A DNA stretch of 64,000 bases from Candidatus Berkiella cookevillensis (GCF_001431315.2 NZ_LKHV02000001.1:2418001-2482000); one strand, 5' to 3'. Positions 29,418 to 38,077 are shown, counted from the stretch's first letter. A program made the numbers and translations. The notes: generated by a model not told the origin, from the letters alone.

Positions 29418-30461
29418 ATGGATGCTCATATGGACAATATTCAAGATTTCCCGCATGAAATAAGACGATTTGCTTTTAGCACGCTCGCAGGTGGCGTAAG
29501 AGCTAAATTATTTGAAACACTCATTCAATCAAAATTATTAGATATCTATCGACACAAAAGTGAATACACTGAAGATGAAATTATTGAGCAACTCAAAAGC
29601 CATCCACTTCGGACTAAAAAATGGCTCCATTTATTATCTGTAGAATATTTACTCAAAAAAACCACTCGTGAAAACATCATTTACTATTCTCTCTCTCCTA
29701 TTTGTCAAAAATTTCTTGCAGAGAAAGGCAAGCCCATATGGCTAGAATGTGTTGACATGATTGAGTCTATACAACGCTTTGCAGAAGAAAATTTTCATGA
29801 TGTGTTAAATGGATCTGCTATTAAATTCACAGTGAATTGGCCCCCCCAAAGCTATCAAGACACTGAACTCTTAGAAGAGTGGATGAGAGATACTGCTTTT
29901 CCACCTTATGAAGCTTTGAGCAAGAACTTTGATTTTACAAAAGTTAGCACAGTGCTTGATGTCGGAGGAGGAGACGGAACCATTGCATGCAATTTGGCCA
30001 AACGATTTCCTCATTTAAAGATATGTGTTTTTAATCTTCCACATGCGGCCACATTAGCGACACATAATATTCAAAAGCAAGGTTTGGCTGATCGTGTTAA
30101 GGTCATTGCTGGTGATTTTTTAAAAGATAATGAATTACCCAAAGGCTTTGATCTCATGATTTTCTCTCGCGTATTATGGGATTGGTCGCATGAGACCTCA
30201 GCCATGCTATTACATAAAGCATATGCCGCACTCCAAACTGGCGGCTTAATTGCCATTACAGAAGCTTTTCTTGAAGAAAACCGCGATTGCTCATTGGTTT
30301 TAGAATACCGTTACCTCTTTTGGGACAATTTTGAAGCCGCTGTTTTTAAATCAGGCAAAGAATATGAAGAGTTATTAACAAATGTTGGATTTAAGGTTGC
30401 AAGTTTTCATCGTGGTCGCGCCAGTAATGTGTTTTCTGTTTTGGTTGGTCAAAAATCCTAA
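29418..30461 (+). CDS. SAM-dependent O-methyltransferase (Methyltransf_2 type)
   Basis: A 347-residue enzyme of the plant-like/small-molecule O-methyltransferase family. A helical dimerisation domain covers about residues 1-150. The SAM fold follows with motif I VLDVGGGDGTIACNLA, an acidic/Pro motif FNLPHAA, GDF in VIAGDFLKDNE, the catalytic region LWDWSHET, and a GGLIAITEAFL strand. Such enzymes usually methylate hydroxyls of polyketides, phenolics or quinone-like compounds. It stands alone on the plus strand between an oxygenase-like and a decarboxylase gene, overlapping the stop of the latter by four bases. The substrate is unknown. Confidence 0.85.
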   Translation: MDAHMDNIQDFPHEIRRFAFSTLAGGVRAKLFETLIQSKLLDIYRHKSEYTEDEIIEQLKSHPLRTKKWLHLLSVEYLLKKTTRENIIYYSLSPICQKFLAEKGKPIWLECVDMIESIQRFAEENFHDVLNGSAIKFTVNWPPQSYQDTELLEEWMRDTAFPPYEALSKNFDFTKVSTVLDVGGGDGTIACNLAKRFPHLKICVFNLPHAATLATHNIQKQGLADRVKVIAGDFLKDNELPKGFDLMIFSRVLWDWSHETSAMLLHKAYAALQTGGLIAITEAFLEENRDCSLVLEYRYLFWDNFEAAVFKSGKEYEELLTNVGFKVASFHRGRASNVFSVLVGQKS

Positions 30462-31669
30462 GAAAATTGACTCGAAAAATATCCTTTTATATCACCTAAC
30501 AATTGATAAATAAGATCTTCTGTCAACCCATAGCGTATCACGATCCTTGCAGCCCATGTTTGTGATGCGCCTTCATCCACAACATTGTTATTAAATACTG
30601 GCAAATGCCAATCTAGTTTTATAAGATACTGGGATAACGCTTGCAGATCATAATGCTTTTCATTTGATGACCGCATAATCACACCTGGGATAGAGAATAA
30701 ATGATTTGGCGTTAGCATTTCAAGCTCTGGCACCTCTTTCAAAGCATCAACCATTAATTTATTTTTTTGATATAAATCCTTAACAATATCAGCATATCCA
30801 GACCAGCCTAAATTTTTAAAATAATAAAACTGTGTAGCAACATGTGATGCAGAGTGAGAAAAATGTAAAGGTAAACGCTTTATCGATTTCCCTAAATAGG
30901 TATTTTCATTTTTCAAGTTATCATCACAAATCATTTCATCGACACACAACCACCCTAAACTTGGATATACCAACCCATATTTATGACTAGATACATTGAT
31001 GGATTTTACATGAGAAAGACGAAAATCCCATATAAAATCAGGATGAACAAAAGGCGCAATAAATCCACCACTGGCAGCATCAACATGAATCGGAATTAAA
31101 TAGTCTGAATGCTCAGATATTGATTCTAAAACAGCATTTATTTTCTCAACCTCATCCATCACCAAGGTTGTTGTTGCGCCCAAAGTACAAACAACACCGA
31201 TGGTGCCTTTATCTATATTTTCTTTAAGTTGAGATAAATTCCACCTAAGATTTTCATAATCTTTTTGTATAATTTTCAGCTCTACATCGAGCGCTTTCGC
31301 TGCCGAAACAAAAGCAACATGACTGGTTTGATGAATGATCAGATTAGGTTTTATCGTGCTATCTGGATGATGAACTTTCCAATGATTTTTAAATAATAAG
31401 ATTGCTAAAAAAATTGCTTCTGAAGATCCGGATGTCGGAAAAAATTGATATCGCTCAGGAGAAGCAGCATGAAACATATTCAATAAAAAATTACCGCAAT
31501 ATTGCGACATTTCTTCTATTTCAGGATATGCACAACTATCAACTGCATTAATAGATGAAAATTTTATAAATACTTCTTCCGCCTCTTTGGACATATAGGT
31601 AGAAGAAAAAGCACCTAGATTTTTGACAGCTCTATTTTTGGTATCAAAATCACACAGTAAATCATCCAT
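30458..31669 (-). CDS. PLP-dependent group II amino-acid decarboxylase
   Basis: About 403 residues from the ATG at 31669 (MDDLLCDFDTKNRAVKN) behind AGAG; a frame upstream to 31720 would overlap the previous gene. It belongs to the glutamate/tyrosine/aromatic-amino-acid decarboxylase superfamily: cofactor-binding HVDAASGGFIAPF, PLP-lysine motif VSSHKYGLVYPSLGW, and an N-terminal small-residue block TSGSSEAIFLA. Length is close to but shorter than GadB. It decarboxylates an amino acid or amino-acyl substrate to an amine. It is directly downstream of an ATP-grasp ligase gene (24 bases), suggesting that the two enzymes act in one small pathway. Confidence 0.85.
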   Translation of the reverse strand: MDDLLCDFDTKNRAVKNLGAFSSTYMSKEAEEVFIKFSSINAVDSCAYPEIEEMSQYCGNFLLNMFHAASPERYQFFPTSGSSEAIFLAILLFKNHWKVHHPDSTIKPNLIIHQTSHVAFVSAAKALDVELKIIQKDYENLRWNLSQLKENIDKGTIGVVCTLGATTTLVMDEVEKINAVLESISEHSDYLIPIHVDAASGGFIAPFVHPDFIWDFRLSHVKSINVSSHKYGLVYPSLGWLCVDEMICDDNLKNENTYLGKSIKRLPLHFSHSASHVATQFYYFKNLGWSGYADIVKDLYQKNKLMVDALKEVPELEMLTPNHLFSIPGVIMRSSNEKHYDLQALSQYLIKLDWHLPVFNNNVVDEGASQTWAARIVIRYGLTEDLIYQLLGDIKGYFSSQFS

Positions 31670-31692
31670 GACTATCTCTTTTTTTAATATTT

Positions 31693-32784
31693 TTATTGAG
31701 TGTAATAACGAATGCTCCACATCAATCCTACAAACAAGGCAAGAACGCTTGAGAGCCGAAGAAACATGCTTGCATATTTGTGATGCTTCATTTGTTCATA
31801 TAAATATAAAAATGGATGCTCCATAATTATTTTTTTAAGCATTATTTTACTTACTTGTTGTGGGAATCCACCTCTACCACTTTCATGAATTGTGATATCT
31901 GGATCAACATTCACTTCAATGAATACACCTCTCGTCTTGGCAATAGGTTTTGTGATGTCTTCGCACAATACATCAAAACCTGCTAGATTCAGGCCTAAAG
32001 CTTCGGCTGCACGTACAGCCAATTTTTGATTATCTTCGCACACAATTTTAGGATTTAAACCTACAAAGGTGCCACCATGTGTTGAATTACAGATATAACG
32101 CAAAGGTATCTTTTCTCCCGCTTCGGGTACTGTATCAACACTGATATTTAAATCTTTGAAAATAGTCCAAGTTTCTTCATTTAAAGAAATTGGTCCCGTA
32201 GGAATCGTCTTTTTTTGCGATTTTCTTTTTTCATTTTGAATTTTAATTAATTCACGAATTGCATTTTTCCCATCCCCAATAATATGGGCAGGAATCCGCT
32301 CAACGAGTCCTATAACTTTACCATAATATACCAGAACTCTATAGGAACGTAAGCCTGGGTGGTATTCTTCTAAGCTAATACATTTAGTTAATTTAATATA
32401 TTTATTAACATATTCCATCAATTTTTCTTCATCTTTGATGTTGCAAACCACTTTATAACCACAAGCGGTATCCCAAGTTGGCTTTGCAACCAATGGATAT
32501 GTTAAATCTTCTGTGCTCCAATCATCTTTTTTAAACTGCTCCAAGGTAAACCCCGTTGATTTTGGTACTGGGATATTCGCCATCTCAAGCAGCTTATTCG
32601 TACTAAATTTATTGGCGCCAATAGATGCACTCACAACGCTATTAAAAGGCGTCAAACCACCTCGGAAGTAATATACATTTTTGCCTAAAGTAAAATAGAA
32701 TCCAGCCATCTCTCTTTCCAATCGGACTGGATGCAATCCTAGATCTTGTGCGCTTTTATAGTACAATTTTGCGATATTATGCAT
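31693..32784 (-). CDS. ATP-grasp ligase, cyanophycin-synthetase/GshF-like
   Basis: A 363-residue ATP-grasp enzyme forming an amide bond through an acyl-phosphate. The grasp core is visible as SASIGANKFSTNKLLEMAN, YPLVAKPTWDTACGYKVV, SLEEYHPGLRSYRVLV, and RIPAHIIGDGKNAIRELI, the last being typical of cyanophycin synthetase and bifunctional glutathione synthetase. The metal-binding end is AGFDVLCEDITKP then FIEVNVDPDI. A hydrophobic C-terminal segment (SVLALFVGLMWSI) may anchor it to the membrane, which is unusual for the family. It probably forms an operon with the downstream decarboxylase. The product is not deducible. Confidence 0.8.
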   Translation of the reverse strand: MHNIAKLYYKSAQDLGLHPVRLEREMAGFYFTLGKNVYYFRGGLTPFNSVVSASIGANKFSTNKLLEMANIPVPKSTGFTLEQFKKDDWSTEDLTYPLVAKPTWDTACGYKVVCNIKDEEKLMEYVNKYIKLTKCISLEEYHPGLRSYRVLVYYGKVIGLVERIPAHIIGDGKNAIRELIKIQNEKRKSQKKTIPTGPISLNEETWTIFKDLNISVDTVPEAGEKIPLRYICNSTHGGTFVGLNPKIVCEDNQKLAVRAAEALGLNLAGFDVLCEDITKPIAKTRGVFIEVNVDPDITIHESGRGGFPQQVSKIMLKKIIMEHPFLYLYEQMKHHKYASMFLRLSSVLALFVGLMWSIRYYTQ

Positions 32785-32884
32785 ATAACAATAAAAATAT
32801 TATTGGCTTATGTTCAGTGTAACAGATAATTCCATGTATGTGAGACGAAGAATGCAAACTGTATAAAAATATAGAATCTTATTA

Positions 32885-33118
32885 GGACAGCCAAAATTAA
32901 GTATTTTATAAAAATACTATTTTGTGCTTTTTTTCTAATGTAAATTGGAGACAAAAATTAATAAGACAATGCTTTTTGTACTGAATTTTAAGCAATCACA
33001 TGAATCTAAGAAACAAAGTCAGAAACTCAAACAATTCCCTTATTACTGAAAGAAATTCTAGCTCAAATATTTTTAGTGAAGCAACTTCATGTGGCAGCAA
33101 CTTCATGTGGCTGTCCTA
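32885..33118. mobile_element. 234-bp non-coding element with TGGCTGTCCTA terminal inverted repeats
   Basis: The left end contains GGACAGCCAA (preceded by TTA) and the right end TGGCTGTCCTA, inverted copies of one motif. The interior has no reading frame but includes a short direct repeat, GCAACTTCATGTGGC, near the right end. The same motif bounds 49546-49997. It lies between the ATP-grasp and GNAT genes, and its right end supplies the stop codon of the GNAT gene. No clear target duplication is seen. Confidence 0.6.
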
Positions 33119-33595
33119 TGTTTTTATGTGAATGCTCATTACTTTTACAGAGTGGCCATAAAGAGCGTCGTTTCCAATGATTTGCCAACCTAATTTTTCA
33201 TACCACTGCGGAATGCTTTGATCAAAAGCTAAGAGATATATAGTTGGATATTTTAATTGTTGCGCTTTATGCTTAACTGCATTAATAAGTGCTTGTGCAA
33301 TACCTTTCCCACGATATTCTGGTAATACAAACAAAGATGCTAACCAAGGTATTAAGTCAGGTCGGATGCCATCTGTTATTCGTACAGAGCTTGTGCCAAC
33401 AGGCTTATTATCTTGTAATGCAATATAAGTGATGGGTAATGACTCTGTATTTAAATGATCATGCAATTTCAATATTGTTTTTTCATAGCGAGCCTGTGGA
33501 TTGTAATGCCCCCATGTTTCAAATATCCATTTCGCTACCAATGGTATATATTCTGGATGATCTTTTAAATATGCGACCGTTAAACCCATGCTCAT
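33116..33595 (-). CDS. GNAT-family N-acetyltransferase
   Basis: A 159-residue acetyl-CoA-dependent acetyltransferase. The GNAT core has ITYIALQDNKPVGTSSVRI (strands 2-4), VLPEYRGKGIAQALINAVKH (motif A, with the acyl-CoA pyrophosphate loop RGKGIA) and TIYLLAFDQSIPQWYEKLGW (motif B). The substrate, protein or small molecule, cannot be told. Its stop TAG (33116-33118) lies within the right terminal repeat of the adjacent inserted element, so the original C-terminus may have been different. It is downstream of a thioesterase gene on the same strand with a 27-base gap. Confidence 0.88.
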   Translation of the reverse strand: MSMGLTVAYLKDHPEYIPLVAKWIFETWGHYNPQARYEKTILKLHDHLNTESLPITYIALQDNKPVGTSSVRITDGIRPDLIPWLASLFVLPEYRGKGIAQALINAVKHKAQQLKYPTIYLLAFDQSIPQWYEKLGWQIIGNDALYGHSVKVMSIHIKT

Positions 33596-33622
33596 TGAAC
33601 CTTAAAATGAAAAATATTAGCT

Positions 33623-34042
33623 TTAATCACTTACAGCGTTAGATTTGAGGAAAGAATCAATCAATATAGGTTTTTTTGAGCTATTAATAGCCACACCTAT
33701 TAAAGAGGATTGTAAAATCAACCCTTTTTCAGCATGATATATTTCTTGAATAAATTTAATGCGTAATTTAGATTCAAGCATCATCTGACAGCTAACGCTA
33801 AAATCATCACCAGACTCCAGAGATTTTCTATATTTTTGCTGAGACTCGATGGCTACCAAATAAATTTCTCTCTGGGTAAGCTTCTTAAAATTCAAACCAA
33901 TACTATCTAAGAACTCATGCCGAGTATGTTCCAAATAATTCAAATAAACAGAATTATTAACAATTCCTTGCATATCACATTCATAATCTCGTACTTTAAA
34001 AGATAGAGTAAAAATATTATTGCTGTTTAAATCATTCAACAT
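33623..34042 (-). CDS. Acyl-CoA thioesterase, hot-dog fold (4HBT/YbgC type)
   Basis: A 139-residue hot-dog-fold thioesterase. The signature FKVRDYECDMQGIVNNSVYLNY carries the catalytic Asp and the conserved GIVNN, followed by YLEHTRHEFLDSIGL, as in 4-hydroxybenzoyl-CoA thioesterase and YbgC. It probably hydrolyses a short or aromatic acyl-CoA. The ATG at 34042 is the natural start. It lies upstream of the GNAT gene in a likely two-gene unit; both use CoA thioesters. An inverted-repeat element lies just upstream, between it and an SDR gene. Confidence 0.85.
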   Translation of the reverse strand: MLNDLNSNNIFTLSFKVRDYECDMQGIVNNSVYLNYLEHTRHEFLDSIGLNFKKLTQREIYLVAIESQQKYRKSLESGDDFSVSCQMMLESKLRIKFIQEIYHAEKGLILQSSLIGVAINSSKKPILIDSFLKSNAVSD

Positions 34043-34091
34043 ACCGCGTTCTCTTTTTTTGAAAAATCATAATAATCTAAATATAGTCACA

Positions 34092-34237
34092 GCACATGAA
34101 CTTTACCCGCAAGGGGCACAATGTCGGGTAGGCGTCAAGCCTTGAGCAACCGGAGTGCACTAAAGGTACATGAGGATTGCGAGATGGCGAAGACAACACC
34201 TCAGGCATTGTGCCCCTTGCGGACAAAACTCATGTGC
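34092..34237. repeat. 146-bp inverted-repeat element with 32-bp arms
   Basis: Left arm 34092-34123 and right arm 34206-34237 are reverse complements in 28 of 32 positions, and all four differences are transitions. The centre (about 34129-34201), containing TTGAGCAAC and TACATGAGGATTGCGA, recurs at 50020-50092. It is non-coding, between an SDR stop and the thioesterase start. Transcribed, it would fold into a long hairpin. Confidence 0.75.
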
Positions 34238-34256
34238 GAAGACTATATCTCTTAAT

Positions 34257-34943
34257 TTACCAAGGCAATAACTCTTTCTGATAACTATAAAACATTTCTG
34301 GCAGCTTATGCGCTTGCTCAATCACTTCATACAAAGCTTTGACCGAAGTTTCTGTATCAATCAAAGCATTCAAACCGCCCATGTCTGTTTTTACCCAACC
34401 AGGGTGGAGAACCAATACTTTCACACCTTTATCTTGCAAATCAATTTGTAAACTTCGCATCATGGCATTGAGGGCTGCCTTGCTAGAACGGTAAGCATAA
34501 TATTGTCCAGAGGTATTATCTGCAATACTACCCATTCTGCTGGTAATATTGACGATGGTTTTTGTGCTTCCTCTTAGAATAGCATCTAGCACTGTTTGCG
34601 TCATTAAGATGGGGGCAAAGGTATTTGTCATAAAGACTTTCTGTAAAGCATCTATATTTAAATTACCAATGCTTTGATCTTGGTCACCATAAATACCAGC
34701 ATTATTAATAAGGACATCTATGGTTTTAGTTTCAAAATATTTTTTTAATTTTTCATAAGCTTGAAAATGTGTAACATCGAAAGTAATCGTTTCTATGTTA
34801 CTATATTTTTCTACTAATTTTTCAAATTCAGGATTACTTTTTCGCACAATGGCATATACTTGCCATCCTAGTTGAGCGTATACTTTTACAAACTCTAAAC
34901 CAATACCTCTGCTACAACCTGTAATTAATATTGCTTTAGTCAT
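34257..34943 (-). CDS. Short-chain dehydrogenase, C-factor (CsgA)-like
   Basis: About 228 residues from the ATG at 34943, which has AAGGA seven bases upstream (an earlier frame start at 34991 is not supported). Classical SDR: AILITGCSRGIGLEFVK for NAD(P), VLINNAGIYGDQ, catalytic Ser in NITSRMGSI, and YYAYRSSKAALN with Tyr and Lys. The VLHPGWVKTDMGG end is typical of C-factor-like SDRs. The substrate is unknown. It stands alone on the minus strand, followed by the 146-bp element. Confidence 0.88.
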   Translation of the reverse strand: MTKAILITGCSRGIGLEFVKVYAQLGWQVYAIVRKSNPEFEKLVEKYSNIETITFDVTHFQAYEKLKKYFETKTIDVLINNAGIYGDQDQSIGNLNIDALQKVFMTNTFAPILMTQTVLDAILRGSTKTIVNITSRMGSIADNTSGQYYAYRSSKAALNAMMRSLQIDLQDKGVKVLVLHPGWVKTDMGGLNALIDTETSVKALYEVIEQAHKLPEMFYSYQKELLPW

Positions 34944-35048
34944 CTTAAAATCCTTGTAAGCAAAATGTGAATGTACCATTGAGCCAATCATTTTTTGAAG
35001 CTGCTTCTCGTTACAAAACCAAGAAAACAGATAGCTCTGTTTAAGGCA

Positions 35049-36365
35049 TTATAATATATCTTTTTTTGGCTTCTTTGCTACTGATAAAATACAATCCTCT
35101 TTATTTTTAATTTTCTCTTTATTTGCATTATCTCGCTCAAATTCTTCACGACTTCTTTTTTTAGCGCTGCTTTCTGTCTCTCCAAAATAAGGCGTATATC
35201 TATTTATAACAGAGCCAAGCCAAGAAAATATTCCACCAGCCTCTGACTGAGTTGCATTTCCACATTCTATATTTTTCAAGTCTTGGCATTCTTCTTGTAA
35301 TTCACATACTTTCTGCGTTGCCTTCAGCTGCCGGGTAAATTCGGGGGAAAGTGATATATTACAGCCACTTTCAGTTAACATCTCTACGACACGATAACGA
35401 AAACTATCAAATAGCGCTGCATAATCATTGTCTAAATTCTTTAATAATCGTTCATCGTCACCAACATGCATGTTTGCAATATCTATTGCTTTAAAACCTG
35501 CAAAGAGAGCACAATTATATTTATCTCTTTGTTCACGTTTTGATAAACTATTATAGAGTACTCTAGAAAAACCCATATTTATAAAAAATTTTGCCAATTG
35601 CTGTTTGTATTTAGCATCCAAGCCAGCCCCTAAAGAATCATAATATTTGATATGTGCACACCGTTGTTCACCTTCTTGTGTGCATTGAACAACAGCAACT
35701 GTATAATGATTATCATCTTTTCGAAAAGGAATAATAAATTGATGACAGTTCTCAAATGAAATATGTTCATTTCCTTTATTACCAAGATAAGATTTCTCAC
35801 TGCGTGCAATCCCTTCAAGATAATATAATAATAATGTATCTGAGCCGACGCCATTTTCTTTTAAAATTTTTGCGGCTTCTTGATTTGCTTCTCTATCTTG
35901 CGCAGAGCGCTTTGCTTCCTCTAAGTCTCGCTCTTCAAGTAATTCAGGAAAATCTTTTACTTCAGAGCGCTCAACCAAAGGCGTAGTATCTTTCACAAGA
36001 TGTTGAAAACGTGGCTCTGTTAAGATCTTATTCACAACAAAATCTCGTGCCAATCGATAAAATGCATCTTGATTAAATACAGGAAAAATACCAAGTGTAT
36101 TTACTAAATGTGCACGCGCCCCAACTAAATAGCGCAAAATACCATCGAGATGCTCTGCATCAAACCGTGAATGGCGCGTTACGATAGATGGAACTGTGTC
36201 ACCCATCTGCGCACCTGGAATATTATGAAAATAAGAGATATGTTGTTCTTCAATGTATTGAATATAGCTTTGCGTTATCTCATCTTTACTTATCGCAATA
36301 AAAGCTTTGTCTAAAGCATTTTCATCATGACTGTCACTCTTACATAGCTTCTGGTCGCCTAACAT
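35049..36365 (-). CDS. Ulp1/C48-type (CE clan) cysteine protease-like protein with basic C-terminus
   Basis: About 438 residues from the ATG at 36365, which has GGGATAGG upstream; an ATG at 36422 adds 19 residues without a ribosome site. A CE-clan catalytic set appears in order: His220 in DNHYTVAVV, Asp243 in IKYYDSLG, oxyanion Gln279 in REQRDK and nucleophile Cys285 in YNCALFAGF, with the six-residue Gln-to-Cys spacing of Ulp1/SENP and related effectors. Such proteins remove SUMO, NEDD8 or ubiquitin, or acetylate. The tail has KKRSREEF (402-409) and AKKPKKD (about 430-436), resembling nuclear localisation signals. No signal peptide. Probable secreted host-acting protein. Confidence 0.7.
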   Translation of the reverse strand: MLGDQKLCKSDSHDENALDKAFIAISKDEITQSYIQYIEEQHISYFHNIPGAQMGDTVPSIVTRHSRFDAEHLDGILRYLVGARAHLVNTLGIFPVFNQDAFYRLARDFVVNKILTEPRFQHLVKDTTPLVERSEVKDFPELLEERDLEEAKRSAQDREANQEAAKILKENGVGSDTLLLYYLEGIARSEKSYLGNKGNEHISFENCHQFIIPFRKDDNHYTVAVVQCTQEGEQRCAHIKYYDSLGAGLDAKYKQQLAKFFINMGFSRVLYNSLSKREQRDKYNCALFAGFKAIDIANMHVGDDERLLKNLDNDYAALFDSFRYRVVEMLTESGCNISLSPEFTRQLKATQKVCELQEECQDLKNIECGNATQSEAGGIFSWLGSVINRYTPYFGETESSAKKRSREEFERDNANKEKIKNKEDCILSVAKKPKKDIL

Positions 36366-36597
36366 ACAAAACCTATCCCGTGCTATTCCTAAAATGATCG
36401 GATAGTATGAAAACAACAACATTCAATCAAGCAAAAGACGACCAACTTTCTTGTTCTGTTGACCAAGCGAGTTTTTCTAGAACAATTTTAGTGCATCTGC
36501 ACCATTCTAGAGAGTAGTAAAATTACAAAGAATCTACATTGCTATCAGATGGTAATTGTTTATACTGACAAATCATATAGAAAAATAAGTAGATAAA

Positions 36598-36828
36598 ATG
36601 GCAATTGATATTCCTTACCAAGAAATTCCTGAAGCAACTTTGATCTGCATGCTTGAAGAATTTGTCACTCGCGAAGGTACAAATTATGGAGAAAAAGAAT
36701 TTTTGTTGGATGAACTAGTAGAGCAACTCAAGCAACAATTAATTTCTCATCGAGCCATGATTCAATACGATGAAATATCTGAAACTTTTAATATTGTTAG
36801 TACAGAAAATCAATCTTATCAAAAATAA
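36598..36828 (+). CDS. yheU: YheU family protein (UPF0270)
   Basis: A 76-residue conserved gammaproteobacterial protein of unknown function. The pattern IPYQEIPEATL, then EFVTREGTNYGEKEFLLDE and YDEISETFNIV matches E. coli YheU along its whole length. It precedes the hypothetical gene at 36870 by 41 bases and may share its transcript. Confidence 0.88.
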   Translation: MAIDIPYQEIPEATLICMLEEFVTREGTNYGEKEFLLDELVEQLKQQLISHRAMIQYDEISETFNIVSTENQSYQK

Positions 36829-36869
36829 AAGTTATTAATCTGAAATAGAGTACTCAAGGAAAACATATC

Positions 36870-38054
36870 ATGATCGGAACAGAGTCTCTTAGCTCAAATA
36901 ACAAGTTAATCAAATCTCTTCCATTCACAGAAAAAATTAGCTGTGAACAATTGATTTTTCTCACTGATGCACTTCTTCCGTTGATCCAAAGGCCTCACCA
37001 CGATTTACTACGCTATAATATAGATCGTAATCTCTATTTAAAAATTATAGAAAAACTTAAATGCGTTAATCTCACCAAAGAAAAATCTAGACAAAAATTC
37101 ATTTTGTTTTGTAAAGATATTTATAGCTCATTATCTAAAAATGTCGCGCTCTGTGAAAGGGAAGAAAACACGGCTCAACCCGATCATATTCTAGCAACCA
37201 TTATTTTTACTGCCTTGATGGATACAAGTTTATTTCTATGTGATTTTGATCAATTTATGCAGTGCACTTTAGCCAAGAAAGCTTTCCATAAAGCACTTAG
37301 TGAAGTTGCAGAAGAATTATTTAAACATTTTCAAATTATTAAAGAAGCATTGCAGCAACAAAATGTTCAAACGACTAAATTATCGCTCTACAACTATGAG
37401 ACATTTGCGCAACCTTATATACAAAACATGTCTGAAAGGCAATTAAACAGCCTAAAAATGCAATCTGAATTACAACCAAAAGTAAAAGCCGCTTTTGAAA
37501 ATTTTATGGGGACACTCATTCAGATCAAACTACCTCATATTGCCATGACACTGCATACAATATTACATATTTTTAAAAGTAAATGTTTTGATTATGATGA
37601 AACCCAAAAAAGTTGTCATTACTTTGCCCCCTATTTTATCAGTGCGCTTGGCTTTGAAAAAGCCTTTCATTTTCAAAGCCAAGAAAATGATTTTATTGGC
37701 TCTGTTGCACTGTCTCATCAAGTAAATTTTTTCTCTTTTCTCCTTTGTGCTATTTTCTCGGACAAAATATTAGCTTCCGCGTACTTTAATGCGCATACTA
37801 GTTATTCAATTTATGATGAGCGCCCTTTCGATCAATTACAGTTAGAATTACTTCCTGAATTAAATAGTTTATTTGCGCCCACAAGCCACATTAGCTATTT
37901 CGAGCAACAGCCAAGCAGAAGTAGAACGAGAAGCAAAAACAATCACATAAAAATAGACTTAACAGATTTAACAGAAAAAATGAGAGAGCTTACAAACTCC
38001 GATAGCCCTAAAAGCAGTGGCAGAAGTGGTAGCGCAAGAAAAGATAAGAAATAA
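36870..38054 (+). CDS. Hypothetical protein with Arg/Ser-rich C-terminus
   Basis: A 394-residue protein with AAGGA nine bases before the ATG. It is mainly helical with several Cys and His residues (SCEQLIFLTDALLPLIQRP, MSERQLNSLKMQSELQPKVK) and no membrane segment or signal peptide. The last 60 residues are low-complexity and basic (QPSRSRTRSKNNH, then SSGRSGSARKDKK). I recognise no domain. It follows yheU on the same strand. The charged disordered tail resembles tails on other putative secreted proteins in this window, but there is no direct evidence of secretion. Confidence 0.65.
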   Translation: MIGTESLSSNNKLIKSLPFTEKISCEQLIFLTDALLPLIQRPHHDLLRYNIDRNLYLKIIEKLKCVNLTKEKSRQKFILFCKDIYSSLSKNVALCEREENTAQPDHILATIIFTALMDTSLFLCDFDQFMQCTLAKKAFHKALSEVAEELFKHFQIIKEALQQQNVQTTKLSLYNYETFAQPYIQNMSERQLNSLKMQSELQPKVKAAFENFMGTLIQIKLPHIAMTLHTILHIFKSKCFDYDETQKSCHYFAPYFISALGFEKAFHFQSQENDFIGSVALSHQVNFFSFLLCAIFSDKILASAYFNAHTSYSIYDERPFDQLQLELLPELNSLFAPTSHISYFEQQPSRSRTRSKNNHIKIDLTDLTEKMRELTNSDSPKSSGRSGSARKDKK

Positions 38055-38077
38055 TAAGGTTTAATGGTTATAGCCAC

